Below are positions 55,513 through 62,951 of a stretch of 64,000 nt of DNA, piece by piece. The notes under the pieces are model-generated. The model was not told the DNA's origin. It searched no databases and saw only the letters and a program-made list of their open reading frames with translations. Position numbers and translations under genes: made by a program. The stretch lies in NCBI GenBank assembly GCA_001829185.1, contig MIAR01000012.1, positions 1-64,000 on the forward strand. The letters are read 5' to 3'. Numbering within the stretch: the stretch's first letter is position 1; each line of letters opens with the position of its first letter. Origin of the DNA: Spirochaetes bacterium GWB1_60_80 (GTDB lineage Bacteria > Spirochaetota > Spirochaetia > Treponematales > UBA12059).

Positions 55513-56406
55513 ATGCAGCCACTGAGTACCTTATATAGAGCCGACGTCATGGAAATGCTAAAAAAGTCCCTGGGAGCCATGACCATTACCCCGGACAACG
55601 TCTACCAGCCCGGCAACAAGGCCATCCTGCCCTATATCGACAAGATGATAGCCGACCACTTGGTGCCCGGCTCGACCATCCGTTCCATGGAAAACCTGGC
55701 CGCCCTGTCCGCCCTGGCCAGGCAGGGCAAATCCTGCCTGCTACTGGTCGAGCATTACAGCAACTTCGACCTGCCGACCTTCCACTACATGCTGCGCCAG
55801 GCCGGGCCGGAAGGCGTTGAGGCGGCCGAGAAACTGATCGCCGTGGCCGGCTACAAGCTCAATGAAACCAACCCGGTGGTAACGGCCTTCACCGAGGCCT
55901 ATTCCCGACTGGTCATCTACCCCAGCCGCTCCATCCAGGCCCTCAAGGACAAGAACGCCGACCCGGCCACCATCGCCGCCGAGCAGGCCAAGAGCCAGAC
56001 CATCAACCAGGCTAGCCTCAAGCGGCTCAACGAGCTAAAAACTACCGACAAGCTGATCCTGGTCTATCCTTCCGGCACCCGCTACCGCCCCTGGGATCCG
56101 TCCACCAAAAAAGGCGTCCGCGAGATCGACTCCTACATTCGGGCCTTCGACTATTTGTGCCTGGTGTCCATGAACGGCACCATCCTGTTCATCAACCCCG
56201 ACGGCGGCATGCACGACGACCAGATTGGACAGGGCAGCATCCTATACGAGGTTAGTCCGCCCATCGCCTGCGCCGACTTCCGCGACTCGGTCAAAGACCA
56301 GCTGCTCGATGGCGCCGACCGCAAGCAGGCCATCGTCGATGAGGTGATGCGCCGCCTGGACGCCATGCACCAGGCGGTGGAGCCGCTGCTGCCCAAGGTC
56401 GACTGA
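55513..56406 (+). CDS. Glycerol-3-phosphate acyltransferase-like protein
   Basis: 297 residues without membrane segments. Motifs are EHYSNFD (H-x4-D with Glu in place of the usual Asn), the substrate-binding VIYPSRS, and YPSGTRYRPWD (EGTR variant). The layout resembles the soluble chloroplast-type GPAT family, which acylates sn-1 of glycerol-3-phosphate. GGGAGG lies five bases before the ATG. Transcription is from its own strong promoter with a leader hairpin. Whether it really acts first in the pathway is an inference from motif and position beside the PlsC-like gene. Confidence 0.72.
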   Translation: MQPLSTLYRADVMEMLKKSLGAMTITPDNVYQPGNKAILPYIDKMIADHLVPGSTIRSMENLAALSALARQGKSCLLLVEHYSNFDLPTFHYMLRQAGPEGVEAAEKLIAVAGYKLNETNPVVTAFTEAYSRLVIYPSRSIQALKDKNADPATIAAEQAKSQTINQASLKRLNELKTTDKLILVYPSGTRYRPWDPSTKKGVREIDSYIRAFDYLCLVSMNGTILFINPDGGMHDDQIGQGSILYEVSPPIACADFRDSVKDQLLDGADRKQAIVDEVMRRLDAMHQAVEPLLPKVD

Positions 56407-56455
56407 CCGCGCCACGGCCGCGCCAATCCGGCGGCCGTGACGGCAACCGGCCGGC

Positions 56456-57268
56456 TCAATACTGACTGTAGGGGATGATCTCGTCGACCCGCAGCCGGAG
56501 GCGCACATTGGCGGTGTACTGTCCGCTGGCAATAAAGACCCGCGGTACGGCCAGCAGCACACAGGCGCCGCGCACCAGGCGCGGTTTATTGTAGGTGACG
56601 CCGCGCAAGTAAGCGCGCAACGCTTCCTTGACGGCCGCCGTGATGGCGCCTTGGCGGACGGCCGCCCGGCTAGCCGGGTTGGGCTCCACAAAGGGCGGGA
56701 AAGCCGCATCGGCCGCCCGGCCCTGCGCCACCGGATAAATGGAACTGGTCCAAGCCTGGTAATGATAGCGGGCTGCCGGCGGCAGGACGTAGGAAATAGT
56801 CGCCCAGACCACCGAGCCCTCCAAGCGCACGCTCTCCACCCGCAAGCCCGGGTCGCCGGTCTGTAGGCCGCCGCGCGGCGTCAGGCTAAAGACCTCGGCC
56901 ACCTGGCGGGTGGCGTCACTAGGCGTGTATCTAAAGTCCCAACCCCAAATCATGGCCGAAAAATGCCAGGCGGCGTCGGCCAACAAGGCGCGGGCCTGTT
57001 CCTCATCCGGGAAGCGCGGCACATAGCCGGGGCGCACCAAGCCGAAGAAGGCCTCGGCCGAGGGCGGCGCCAGCAGATCCACCGGGAACTCGCCGCGCAG
57101 CAGCGCGTCGCGATCCTGGGCCTGGAGCGCGCCAGGGGACGAGCCGGCGGCCGCGTACCGGGTCGCCAGGTTAGGCTTTGATAGCAAGCTAGGCCCGGAC
57201 GGCCCTGCCCAGAAAGCGCTGAGGAGCAGACCGAGGGCGGCCAGGCGGCGCGGCGGCCGGAACGACAC
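56456..57268 (-). CDS. Secreted protein of unknown function
   Basis: 270 residues starting at GTG 57268, after the rhomboid stop by seven bases. The N-terminus (RRLAALGLLLSAFWAGPSG) looks like a signal peptide. The mature protein has no recognised domain, but has several Trp/Tyr-rich segments (WHFSAMIWGWDFRYTPSD, VVWATISYVLPPAARYHYQAWTSSIYPVA) and ends DEIIPYSQY. No Shine-Dalgarno stronger than GGCCGGGC is seen. It shares the transcript with rhomboid, so it could be a rhomboid client, though this is only inference. Confidence 0.6.
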   Translation of the reverse strand: MSFRPPRRLAALGLLLSAFWAGPSGPSLLSKPNLATRYAAAGSSPGALQAQDRDALLRGEFPVDLLAPPSAEAFFGLVRPGYVPRFPDEEQARALLADAAWHFSAMIWGWDFRYTPSDATRQVAEVFSLTPRGGLQTGDPGLRVESVRLEGSVVWATISYVLPPAARYHYQAWTSSIYPVAQGRAADAAFPPFVEPNPASRAAVRQGAITAAVKEALRAYLRGVTYNKPRLVRGACVLLAVPRVFIASGQYTANVRLRLRVDEIIPYSQY

Positions 57269-57275
57269 GCCCGGC

Positions 57276-57911
57276 CTACCGGATCAGCAGGCGCCGGAAC
57301 GGGTTGACGTTGTGGCGGATCGGGAAATAAAGGGCCGCGAAGCCGAAGCCGGCCAAGTGCGTCAGGTGGGCGACGTTGCCGCCGAAGCCCAGCACCTGGG
57401 AGCCGATGGCCAGGGCGGTAAAGGCCAGCACCAAAATCGGCGCCCGCACCGGGATGATGCCCCAGATGTAGATCATGGCCCGCGGGCTGATGACGGCGAA
57501 GGCGAAAAGCACGGCGTAGATAGCGCCAGACGCGCCGACCAGGGGCACGCCGCCCATACCCATCAGCAGGAAGGCGAAGAGCGAGAACAGCCCGGCCAGG
57601 AAACCGGTTAGCAGGTAGAAGAGAAGAAATTCGTTGCTGCCGATCTTACGCTCCACGACGGTGCCGAAAAAGAACAGCCCCAGCATGTTGAACAAGAGGT
57701 GTTGAAAATTGGCGTGTACGAACATGTAGCTGAAGGGTTGCCACAGCCAGTGCTGGTTGACCACCAGGTCCGGGATGAGCGCCAGTATCACCCGGCTGAC
57801 GGGCAGCAGGGCGTTAAGGGCGAAGACCAGGACGTTGACGCCAATCAGGATCAGGGTGGCGTTGAAGTAGCGATACTTGAATTCACGGCGCAGTAGATTG
57901 GTTAATGACAT
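57276..57911 (-). CDS. Rhomboid-family intramembrane serine protease
   Basis: 211 residues with six membrane segments. The nucleophile Ser lies in GASGAIYAVLF, and the catalytic His in VAHLTHLAGFGFAALYF. WQPFSYMFVHANFQHLLFNMLGL is the typical second-helix/L1 region. It cleaves membrane-anchored substrates in the bilayer. ATG 57911 has no Shine-Dalgarno. TACATT ends six bases upstream, so this gene is probably leaderless. The following secreted protein gene is in the same transcript. Substrate unknown. Confidence 0.9.
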   Translation of the reverse strand: MSLTNLLRREFKYRYFNATLILIGVNVLVFALNALLPVSRVILALIPDLVVNQHWLWQPFSYMFVHANFQHLLFNMLGLFFFGTVVERKIGSNEFLLFYLLTGFLAGLFSLFAFLLMGMGGVPLVGASGAIYAVLFAFAVISPRAMIYIWGIIPVRAPILVLAFTALAIGSQVLGFGGNVAHLTHLAGFGFAALYFPIRHNVNPFRRLLIR

Positions 57912-57917
57912 GGCACT

Positions 57918-57946
57918 AATGTACCAAAAGGCGGCCGGCTGGGCAA
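57918..57946 (-). promoter_or_regulatory. Promoter abutting the rhomboid start (leaderless)
   Basis: On the minus strand TTGCCC (57941-57946) is 17 bases from TACATT (57918-57923), preceded by extended TGG. Only six bases lie before ATG 57911. Confidence 0.75.
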
Positions 57947-57963
57947 GTTGACCGGGCCGGTGT

Positions 57964-57969
57964 TATACT
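57964..57969 (+). promoter_or_regulatory. -10 box of the PLDc_N gene
   Basis: TATACT at 57964-57969 with no good -35 at the usual distance. The rhomboid -35 box lies at the position where this promoter would need one. AAGGAG (57988-57993) precedes ATG 57999. Confidence 0.5.
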
Positions 57970-57998
57970 GGGGGGCGAAAACGAGCCAAGGAGCGCCG

Positions 57999-58295
57999 AT
58001 GATACGTTACGCTCTGCTTTTCCTGCCCTACGCCCTGCAACTGTTGTGCCTGGTACACATCCTCAAGACCCACCGCGAAAGCTTCTGGATCTGGATCATC
58101 ATCATGATCCCCTACGCCGGCGGCATCGCCTACCTGCTGGTCGAACTGCTACCGCAGGCCCTCTCCCGGCGCAAGCTGGAACGGCTGCACGACAGCGTCG
58201 TCAAACCCGGCAGCAAACTCAAGGCGCTGCGCCAGAAAGCCCACTATTCGCCCACCCACGGCAACCAGATCGAGTACGCCGATGCCAGTATTTAA
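57999..58295 (+). CDS. PLDc_N-domain membrane protein
   Basis: 98 residues with two membrane segments (ALLFLPYALQLLCLVHIL and FWIWIIIMIPYAGGIAYLL), matching the PLDc_N domain that precedes cardiolipin synthases or occurs alone. There is no HKD catalytic motif, so it is not a phospholipase itself. Its 14-base overlap with the next gene (ATG 58282) suggests coupled translation of the hydrolase. AAGGAG is well placed. Function unknown. Confidence 0.83.
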   Translation: MIRYALLFLPYALQLLCLVHILKTHRESFWIWIIIMIPYAGGIAYLLVELLPQALSRRKLERLHDSVVKPGSKLKALRQKAHYSPTHGNQIEYADASI

Positions 58296-59154
58296 ACACG
58301 ATGGCCTGGAACTCTTCTACGAAGACTCTGGCGCCGCGGCCGACACGGCCGACACGGCCGACATGGCCGACGCGAGAAAACCGCCGCTCCTATTTCTGCC
58401 CGGCCTGGGCGGCGCCAGCCAGCTCTGGCCGACCGTTATCAGCCGTTTCGAAGCCGCTTATCGCGTCATCCGCTTGGACAACCGCGGTGCCGGCCGCAGC
58501 CGGCCGCTGGATTGCGAAGTCAGCCTGGAATTGCTGGCCACCGATTGCCTGGCCCTGCTCGACCAGCTCGGCTGCCGCCAGGCCACGCTGATTGGCCAGT
58601 CGCTGGGCGGGCAGATTGCCCTGGCTGTGGCCGGTCGCGCTCCAGAACGCGTGACCGGCTTGGTGTTGTGCGCTAGCGCGCCGTGTCTGAATGAAGCGCA
58701 GCGCGCCTTGCTGCGGGCTTGGGCGGCCGAGTACCGGTCAGCCGCACTGACTGATCCGACCGGAACCGACTTGGCCCAGCAGACAGAAAGGCTGGGTCGA
58801 CAGCTGGACTGGTTGCTGGCGCCGCGCCTTTTGGCTAACCCGGCCAACCGGGCAGTCGCCGTCAGGAGCAGCTTGGCCGCTTACTCGGCCGCGGCCGCCG
58901 CCGGCTACTGCGCCCAGGCCGAGGCGGCCTGCGCCTTGGACCTATGGGCCAGCCTGCCGTACATTCAAGCGCCTTGCCTGGTGCTAGCCGGCGCCGAGGA
59001 CCGGCTGTTCCCGCCAGCCGACCAGGAAAAAATGGCCGCCCGGCTGCCGCGCGGCCGCCTGCAGGTCATCGCCGGCGCCGGCCACTCCCTGCCTCAGGAA
59101 CAACCGCTGGCGTTTTACAGGGCGGTGGAGGCGTGGCTGGATCAGCCAAACTGA
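58282..59154 (+). CDS. Alpha/beta-hydrolase fold protein
   Basis: 290 residues. Core motifs are LFLPGLGG (oxyanion region), RLDNRGAGRS, nucleophile GQSLGG, acid AGAEDRLF, and final His in GAGHSLP. It is similar to 3-oxoadipate enol-lactonase/haloperoxidase-like hydrolases, but the substrate is unknown. Three 9-base repeats (58342-58368) encode an extra DTA-DTA-DMA segment between the first strands, unlike most family members. It is last in the two-gene transcript with PLDc_N. No signal peptide. Confidence 0.84.
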   Translation: MPVFKHDGLELFYEDSGAAADTADTADMADARKPPLLFLPGLGGASQLWPTVISRFEAAYRVIRLDNRGAGRSRPLDCEVSLELLATDCLALLDQLGCRQATLIGQSLGGQIALAVAGRAPERVTGLVLCASAPCLNEAQRALLRAWAAEYRSAALTDPTGTDLAQQTERLGRQLDWLLAPRLLANPANRAVAVRSSLAAYSAAAAAGYCAQAEAACALDLWASLPYIQAPCLVLAGAEDRLFPPADQEKMAARLPRGRLQVIAGAGHSLPQEQPLAFYRAVEAWLDQPN

Positions 59155-59178
59155 CCGATGGCGATCAGCGCCCGGTTA

Positions 59179-59217
59179 CCGGCCAGCGCTTGGCAGGCAG
59201 CGCCGCCCGCTGGCCGG
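59179..59217. terminator. 10-bp perfect hairpin between convergent genes
   Basis: CCGGCCAGCG (59179-59188) pairs fully with CGCTGGCCGG (59208-59217). It separates the hydrolase from the alanine racemase cluster. There is no T run, so it may need a factor or act as a 3' stabiliser. Confidence 0.55.
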
Positions 59218-59235
59218 GTCGCTTAATTGGCCCCC

Positions 59236-60420
59236 CTACTCCACGTACACCCGCTGCACCCGCGGGCTGAGCTGGCAGGTCACCTCGTAGGTGATGGTGC
59301 CCAGTCTCTCGGCCCACTCGGCGCAGCTGATTTCTTGCTCCCCGTCCGAACCCAGCAGGGTCACGGGCGCGCCGGGCTGGACGTTGGAGTCTGGCCCCAG
59401 ATCGACCATGCTCTGGTCCATGCAGACCCGGCCGATTATCGGATAGCTGCGGCCGCCGATCAAGACGCGGCCGCGGTTGGAGAATAGGCGATTGAAGCCG
59501 TCGGCGTAACCCACCGGGATGGTTGCTATAAAGGTATCACGCGGCGCCACCCAGCTGCGGCCGTAGCCAATGGCCGTGCCGGCCGCCACTGGCTTGACGA
59601 ACGACACCCGGCTGTGCAGGCTGAGGGCCGGCATTTGCACCAGGCCGCTATCCACCCCGGCCTGGCCGGTATACAGGCCGTAGACCATGATGCCGGGGCG
59701 GACCATGTCCAGCCAGCCGGAGCTGTGGTTGAAGACGGCGCCGGAGTTGGAGCAATGCACCAGCTCGGGCCGCCGGCCGATGGCCGCCTCGATATCCGCC
59801 GCCACGCTCTTGAAACGCTCCAGCTGGGCGGTGGTGTACGGCGCGTTGTCGTCGGACACCGGCAGGTGGGTGAAGACGCCCTGCAGCTTGAGGTGCGGGC
59901 ACTCGCGCTCGATGAAGGCGGCCAGTAGCGGCGCCTCGGCCGGGGTACAGCCGATGCGGCCCATGCCGGTATCGACTTTTAAGTGCACCGGGAAGGGCCG
60001 CGCCAGCCGGGCGGACTCATCCGTCCGGCGGACGGCTGCCGCGCTGGCCTCCGGGCCGGGCCGGGCCAGCTCTAGCGCCACCGCTTCCAGGGCGCCGATG
60101 TTTTCGCGCTCACAAACGCAGGCCGCCAGGCCGGCGCCGATGGCCGCCGCCATCTCTTCCTCGAACAGCGGGCTAAACTTGAGGATCGGCAGCCCGATGC
60201 CGGCCTCTCGTAGCTCCAGCGCCTCGGGCACGGTGGCCACGCCCAGCCAGTCGGCGCCGGCCTGGGCGGCCGCCTGCGATATGGCCACGGCGCCGTGGCC
60301 ATAGCCGTTGGCCTTGACGGCCACCAATATCTTGCGGCCGCCTCCCACCGTCTGCCGGATGGACCGGAGGTTGGCGCGGATGGCGCCCAGGCTGACCCGG
60401 GCGTGCGTCTGGTAGAGCAT
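59236..60420 (-). CDS. alr: Alanine racemase (fold III PLP enzyme)
   Basis: 394 residues. The PLP lysine Lys36 is in AVKANGYGHG, and the second catalytic base Tyr is in GYADGFNR. Other motifs are DTGMGRIG, YGLY, and RVCMDQ. It should interconvert L- and D-Ala for peptidoglycan, but broad-range racemases look alike. Its position is unusual: two bases after the stop of the ornithine racemase gene, last in the ornithine operon. GAGGGA lies about nine bases before ATG 60420. It may serve cell wall synthesis while tied to ornithine use, or act on another amino acid here. Confidence 0.88.
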   Translation of the reverse strand: MLYQTHARVSLGAIRANLRSIRQTVGGGRKILVAVKANGYGHGAVAISQAAAQAGADWLGVATVPEALELREAGIGLPILKFSPLFEEEMAAAIGAGLAACVCERENIGALEAVALELARPGPEASAAAVRRTDESARLARPFPVHLKVDTGMGRIGCTPAEAPLLAAFIERECPHLKLQGVFTHLPVSDDNAPYTTAQLERFKSVAADIEAAIGRRPELVHCSNSGAVFNHSSGWLDMVRPGIMVYGLYTGQAGVDSGLVQMPALSLHSRVSFVKPVAAGTAIGYGRSWVAPRDTFIATIPVGYADGFNRLFSNRGRVLIGGRSYPIIGRVCMDQSMVDLGPDSNVQPGAPVTLLGSDGEQEISCAEWAERLGTITYEVTCQLSPRVQRVYVE

Positions 60421-60422
60421 GG

Positions 60423-61505
60423 TTATTTATCCCTCACCACGACTTTGGCGACGTAGGGCGAGGTGGACATGGCCAACAGGGCGCCGTAACCGGGGAAGAA
60501 CGACAGCTCGTCACCCACCTTGACGTCGGTGGCGGCGTCCTCGACGTCGAGGATCAGGTGGTCGGAACTGCCGCCCAGCACAGTGATGCCCTTGTCTTCC
60601 GGCTCGATGCCGTCGACTACCACGTCCTGGCGGCCGATGGTGCAGATGGCGCGCTTGCGGATGCCGCGGTCCTCGAAGTCGGTAGTGCCGCCGAAGGCGT
60701 CCTGGCCGCGCTCTCCGATCGGCACCGACGGCTTGCGGCCCACCTCGATGATCTCGGCGAAAAGGCGGAAGGTGTCCTGGCGGGTTCCCGGCCAGGGGCT
60801 GCGGTCCAGCACGTTGCGTCCCAGAATGATGGCCTCGCCGATGCGCAGGTGGTTGATCTCGGCCGGCATCTGGCCGCAAGCCAAGAGCGGCAGATTGGCG
60901 CTGTTGCCGCCGGACAGGATGTCCAGGGGAAGGCCGGTGGCCTTGCGGCACTGGTTGCGGGTATCGATCAGCTTTTGCATATTGGCCTCGCTGGGGATGA
61001 CGCCGCCGTAGCAGGCCAGATTACAGCCCATGCCCAGAACCTCGAGGCCTTCCAGCCGGGCGGCGGCCTTTACCAGGTCCACAGCCTGATCGGGCCAGAT
61101 ACCTTCGCGCAGGTCGCCGACGTCCACCATGATGATGACGCCGTGCCTGATCTTCTCGGCCAGGGCGGCCTCGGACAAAAGCTTCAGAGTGTGCAGGCCG
61201 GAGTTCAGGCTGATCTCCGAGTTGCGCACCACCATCTGGGCCTCGCTGGGGGCCGGCAGGCGCAACAGCAGGCGAGGCAGGGCGATGCCCGACTCGCCGA
61301 GCGAGCGCAAGTTGGTGATACGGCTGTCAGCGATCATGTCGGCGCCGGCGTCTTCCAGGGCGTGGGCCACCACGTCGTGGGCGGCCGTAACCTTGGTCAC
61401 GGCCGCCACCTGGATGCCGTGGCGGTGGCAGAGGTCGATGATCGACTTGGCGTTGGCCTTGATGCGTTCCGGGTACAGTTCCAGATACGGTGTGGTATAG
61501 GTCAT
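60423..61505 (-). CDS. orr: Ornithine racemase (Orr family)
   Basis: 360 residues of the alanine-racemase fold with PLP-lysine Lys38 in AAVTKVTAAHDVV. It lacks the Tyr C-terminal domain pattern of classical Alr and contains GGTTDFEDRGIRKRAICTIG and the glycine-rich ILSGGNSANLPLL, typical of ornithine racemase/YhfX-like proteins. It converts L-ornithine to D-ornithine, the substrate of the aminomutase upstream. TAGGAG lies six bases before ATG 61505. It lies 12 bases after the GlmL-like gene. Assignment rests on family resemblance and the aminomutase context. Confidence 0.87.
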   Translation of the reverse strand: MTYTTPYLELYPERIKANAKSIIDLCHRHGIQVAAVTKVTAAHDVVAHALEDAGADMIADSRITNLRSLGESGIALPRLLLRLPAPSEAQMVVRNSEISLNSGLHTLKLLSEAALAEKIRHGVIIMVDVGDLREGIWPDQAVDLVKAAARLEGLEVLGMGCNLACYGGVIPSEANMQKLIDTRNQCRKATGLPLDILSGGNSANLPLLACGQMPAEINHLRIGEAIILGRNVLDRSPWPGTRQDTFRLFAEIIEVGRKPSVPIGERGQDAFGGTTDFEDRGIRKRAICTIGRQDVVVDGIEPEDKGITVLGGSSDHLILDVEDAATDVKVGDELSFFPGYGALLAMSTSPYVAKVVVRDK

Positions 61506-61517
61506 GGTTTACTCCTA

Positions 61518-62891
61518 TTAATTTTCGATAACTAACGATGTAGCGCCGTTCCCCGGCGCGGCCTCGGCCACCCAGCGGCGGAAGGTGGCCTGCACCTCCC
61601 CGGGGTAGTCGCCGGCCAGGGTGCCCAAGGCCGAGAAACGGTAGTCGCGGTCGATCAGGATGATGGCGTCCGGCGGCGGCATCAGGTGCTTGCCGGGGCC
61701 ACTGCAGATGGAGCGCAGCGTGTCGGCCGCGCCGGCCACCCGGGTGAGGGCGCCGCCGGTGGCCACCACCCAGCGCACCGCCGAGAGGTCCTTGCCTTTA
61801 ACGACGCGCTTCTTGCCGGCCGGGGTATACAGGTCGGCCATGGTGCCGGCGTGGCGGCGGGCGCCAGTCTCAACCGCCCGGGCACACAGCCAGCGCGTCA
61901 GTTCCTGCTCGCGCTCGGTCTTGGGCATGGCCTGCAAGTCGACCAGCCGGCCGGCCCAGGCCTGGTCGTTGGACAGCTCGACGATGTTGCGGGCGTTGAC
62001 GAAGACACCGAGGTCGCCTTCCACCGTGCGCTTGGCCCGGGGCTCGGGCTCCAGCATCTTAGCGGTCAGCTCCGGGCTACCGTCGGTGACAGAGTGCACG
62101 TCGGTGGTGGCCCCGCCCACGTCGAAGACCAGGCAGTCGCCCAGCGCGGCGGCGAACAGCTCGGCGCCACGCAGCACCGCCCCCGGCGTGGGCAGGATGC
62201 CGTGGCTGGTCAACCCGGCCAGGCGGGCCATGCCCGGCGCGTGGATGATGTGCCGGCCGAAGACCTCCTGGATGACGTAGCGCAGCGGCTCGACGTTCAG
62301 CTCGTCGACGTCCGGAAAGACATTCTGGGCCAGCAACAGCTCGACGCCGTAATCGGCGCAGATCTGGCTGACCAGGCCCTGGGCGGCGACGTTGCCGGCG
62401 TAGACCAGCGGCACGCCCAGGTTCAGCCCGGCCAAGCGGCGGGCATTCTCGACCACGATCTTCTTCTCGCCGTAGTCGACGCCGCCGGCCAACAAGATGA
62501 TATTCGGTTTAATGGCCCGAACCTCGGCTAGCTCCAGGTCGTCGAGTTCGCCGGCCGTAACCAGCTTGACGATAGCGCCCGCCCCCAGCGAGGCCTCGCG
62601 CGCCGCCCGGGCGGTCATGCTGTAGGTCAGGCCGTGCACCGTCATGCGCAGGCCGCCGGCCGCCGAGCTGTTGACGTACACCTCCGGCTGGCCAAAGTCG
62701 CCCGAGTAGCGCGACAAGAGGTCGGCCCGGGCGGCCTCGACGCCGATGCCGACGTCGCCGGCGGCGATGGAGGTGGGCGCGAAGCCCTGGGCGGCGTGCT
62801 CGAAGCCGCCCCAGGCGGCGCGCCGGAAGCCGTTGACTTTAGTTATGGTAGAGCCGACCTCGATGGTCAGCAGTTCCAGGGGGGCACTCAC
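61518..62891 (-). CDS. GlmL/MutL-family protein (aminomutase-associated)
   Basis: 457 residues, GTG start at 62891 with AGGAA five bases upstream. Members of this family (GlmL, MutL, OR-4) accompany adenosylcobalamin aminomutases and are actin-fold ATPase-like, thought to act as reactivating chaperones. The N-terminal TIEVGSTITKVNGF and the central CLVFDVGGATTDVHSV match the phosphate loops of the fold. It lies between oraE and orr. In Clostridium sticklandii a similar gene sits next to oraE. A reactivase role is inferred, not shown. Confidence 0.86.
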   Translation of the reverse strand: MSAPLELLTIEVGSTITKVNGFRRAAWGGFEHAAQGFAPTSIAAGDVGIGVEAARADLLSRYSGDFGQPEVYVNSSAAGGLRMTVHGLTYSMTARAAREASLGAGAIVKLVTAGELDDLELAEVRAIKPNIILLAGGVDYGEKKIVVENARRLAGLNLGVPLVYAGNVAAQGLVSQICADYGVELLLAQNVFPDVDELNVEPLRYVIQEVFGRHIIHAPGMARLAGLTSHGILPTPGAVLRGAELFAAALGDCLVFDVGGATTDVHSVTDGSPELTAKMLEPEPRAKRTVEGDLGVFVNARNIVELSNDQAWAGRLVDLQAMPKTEREQELTRWLCARAVETGARRHAGTMADLYTPAGKKRVVKGKDLSAVRWVVATGGALTRVAGAADTLRSICSGPGKHLMPPPDAIILIDRDYRFSALGTLAGDYPGEVQATFRRWVAEAAPGNGATSLVIEN

Positions 62892-62951
62892 TTCAGTTCC
62901 TGCTTTCCGAGGAGGGCGGCCGCCGGCCTGGCGGCCACCCTCCTTATCAAC

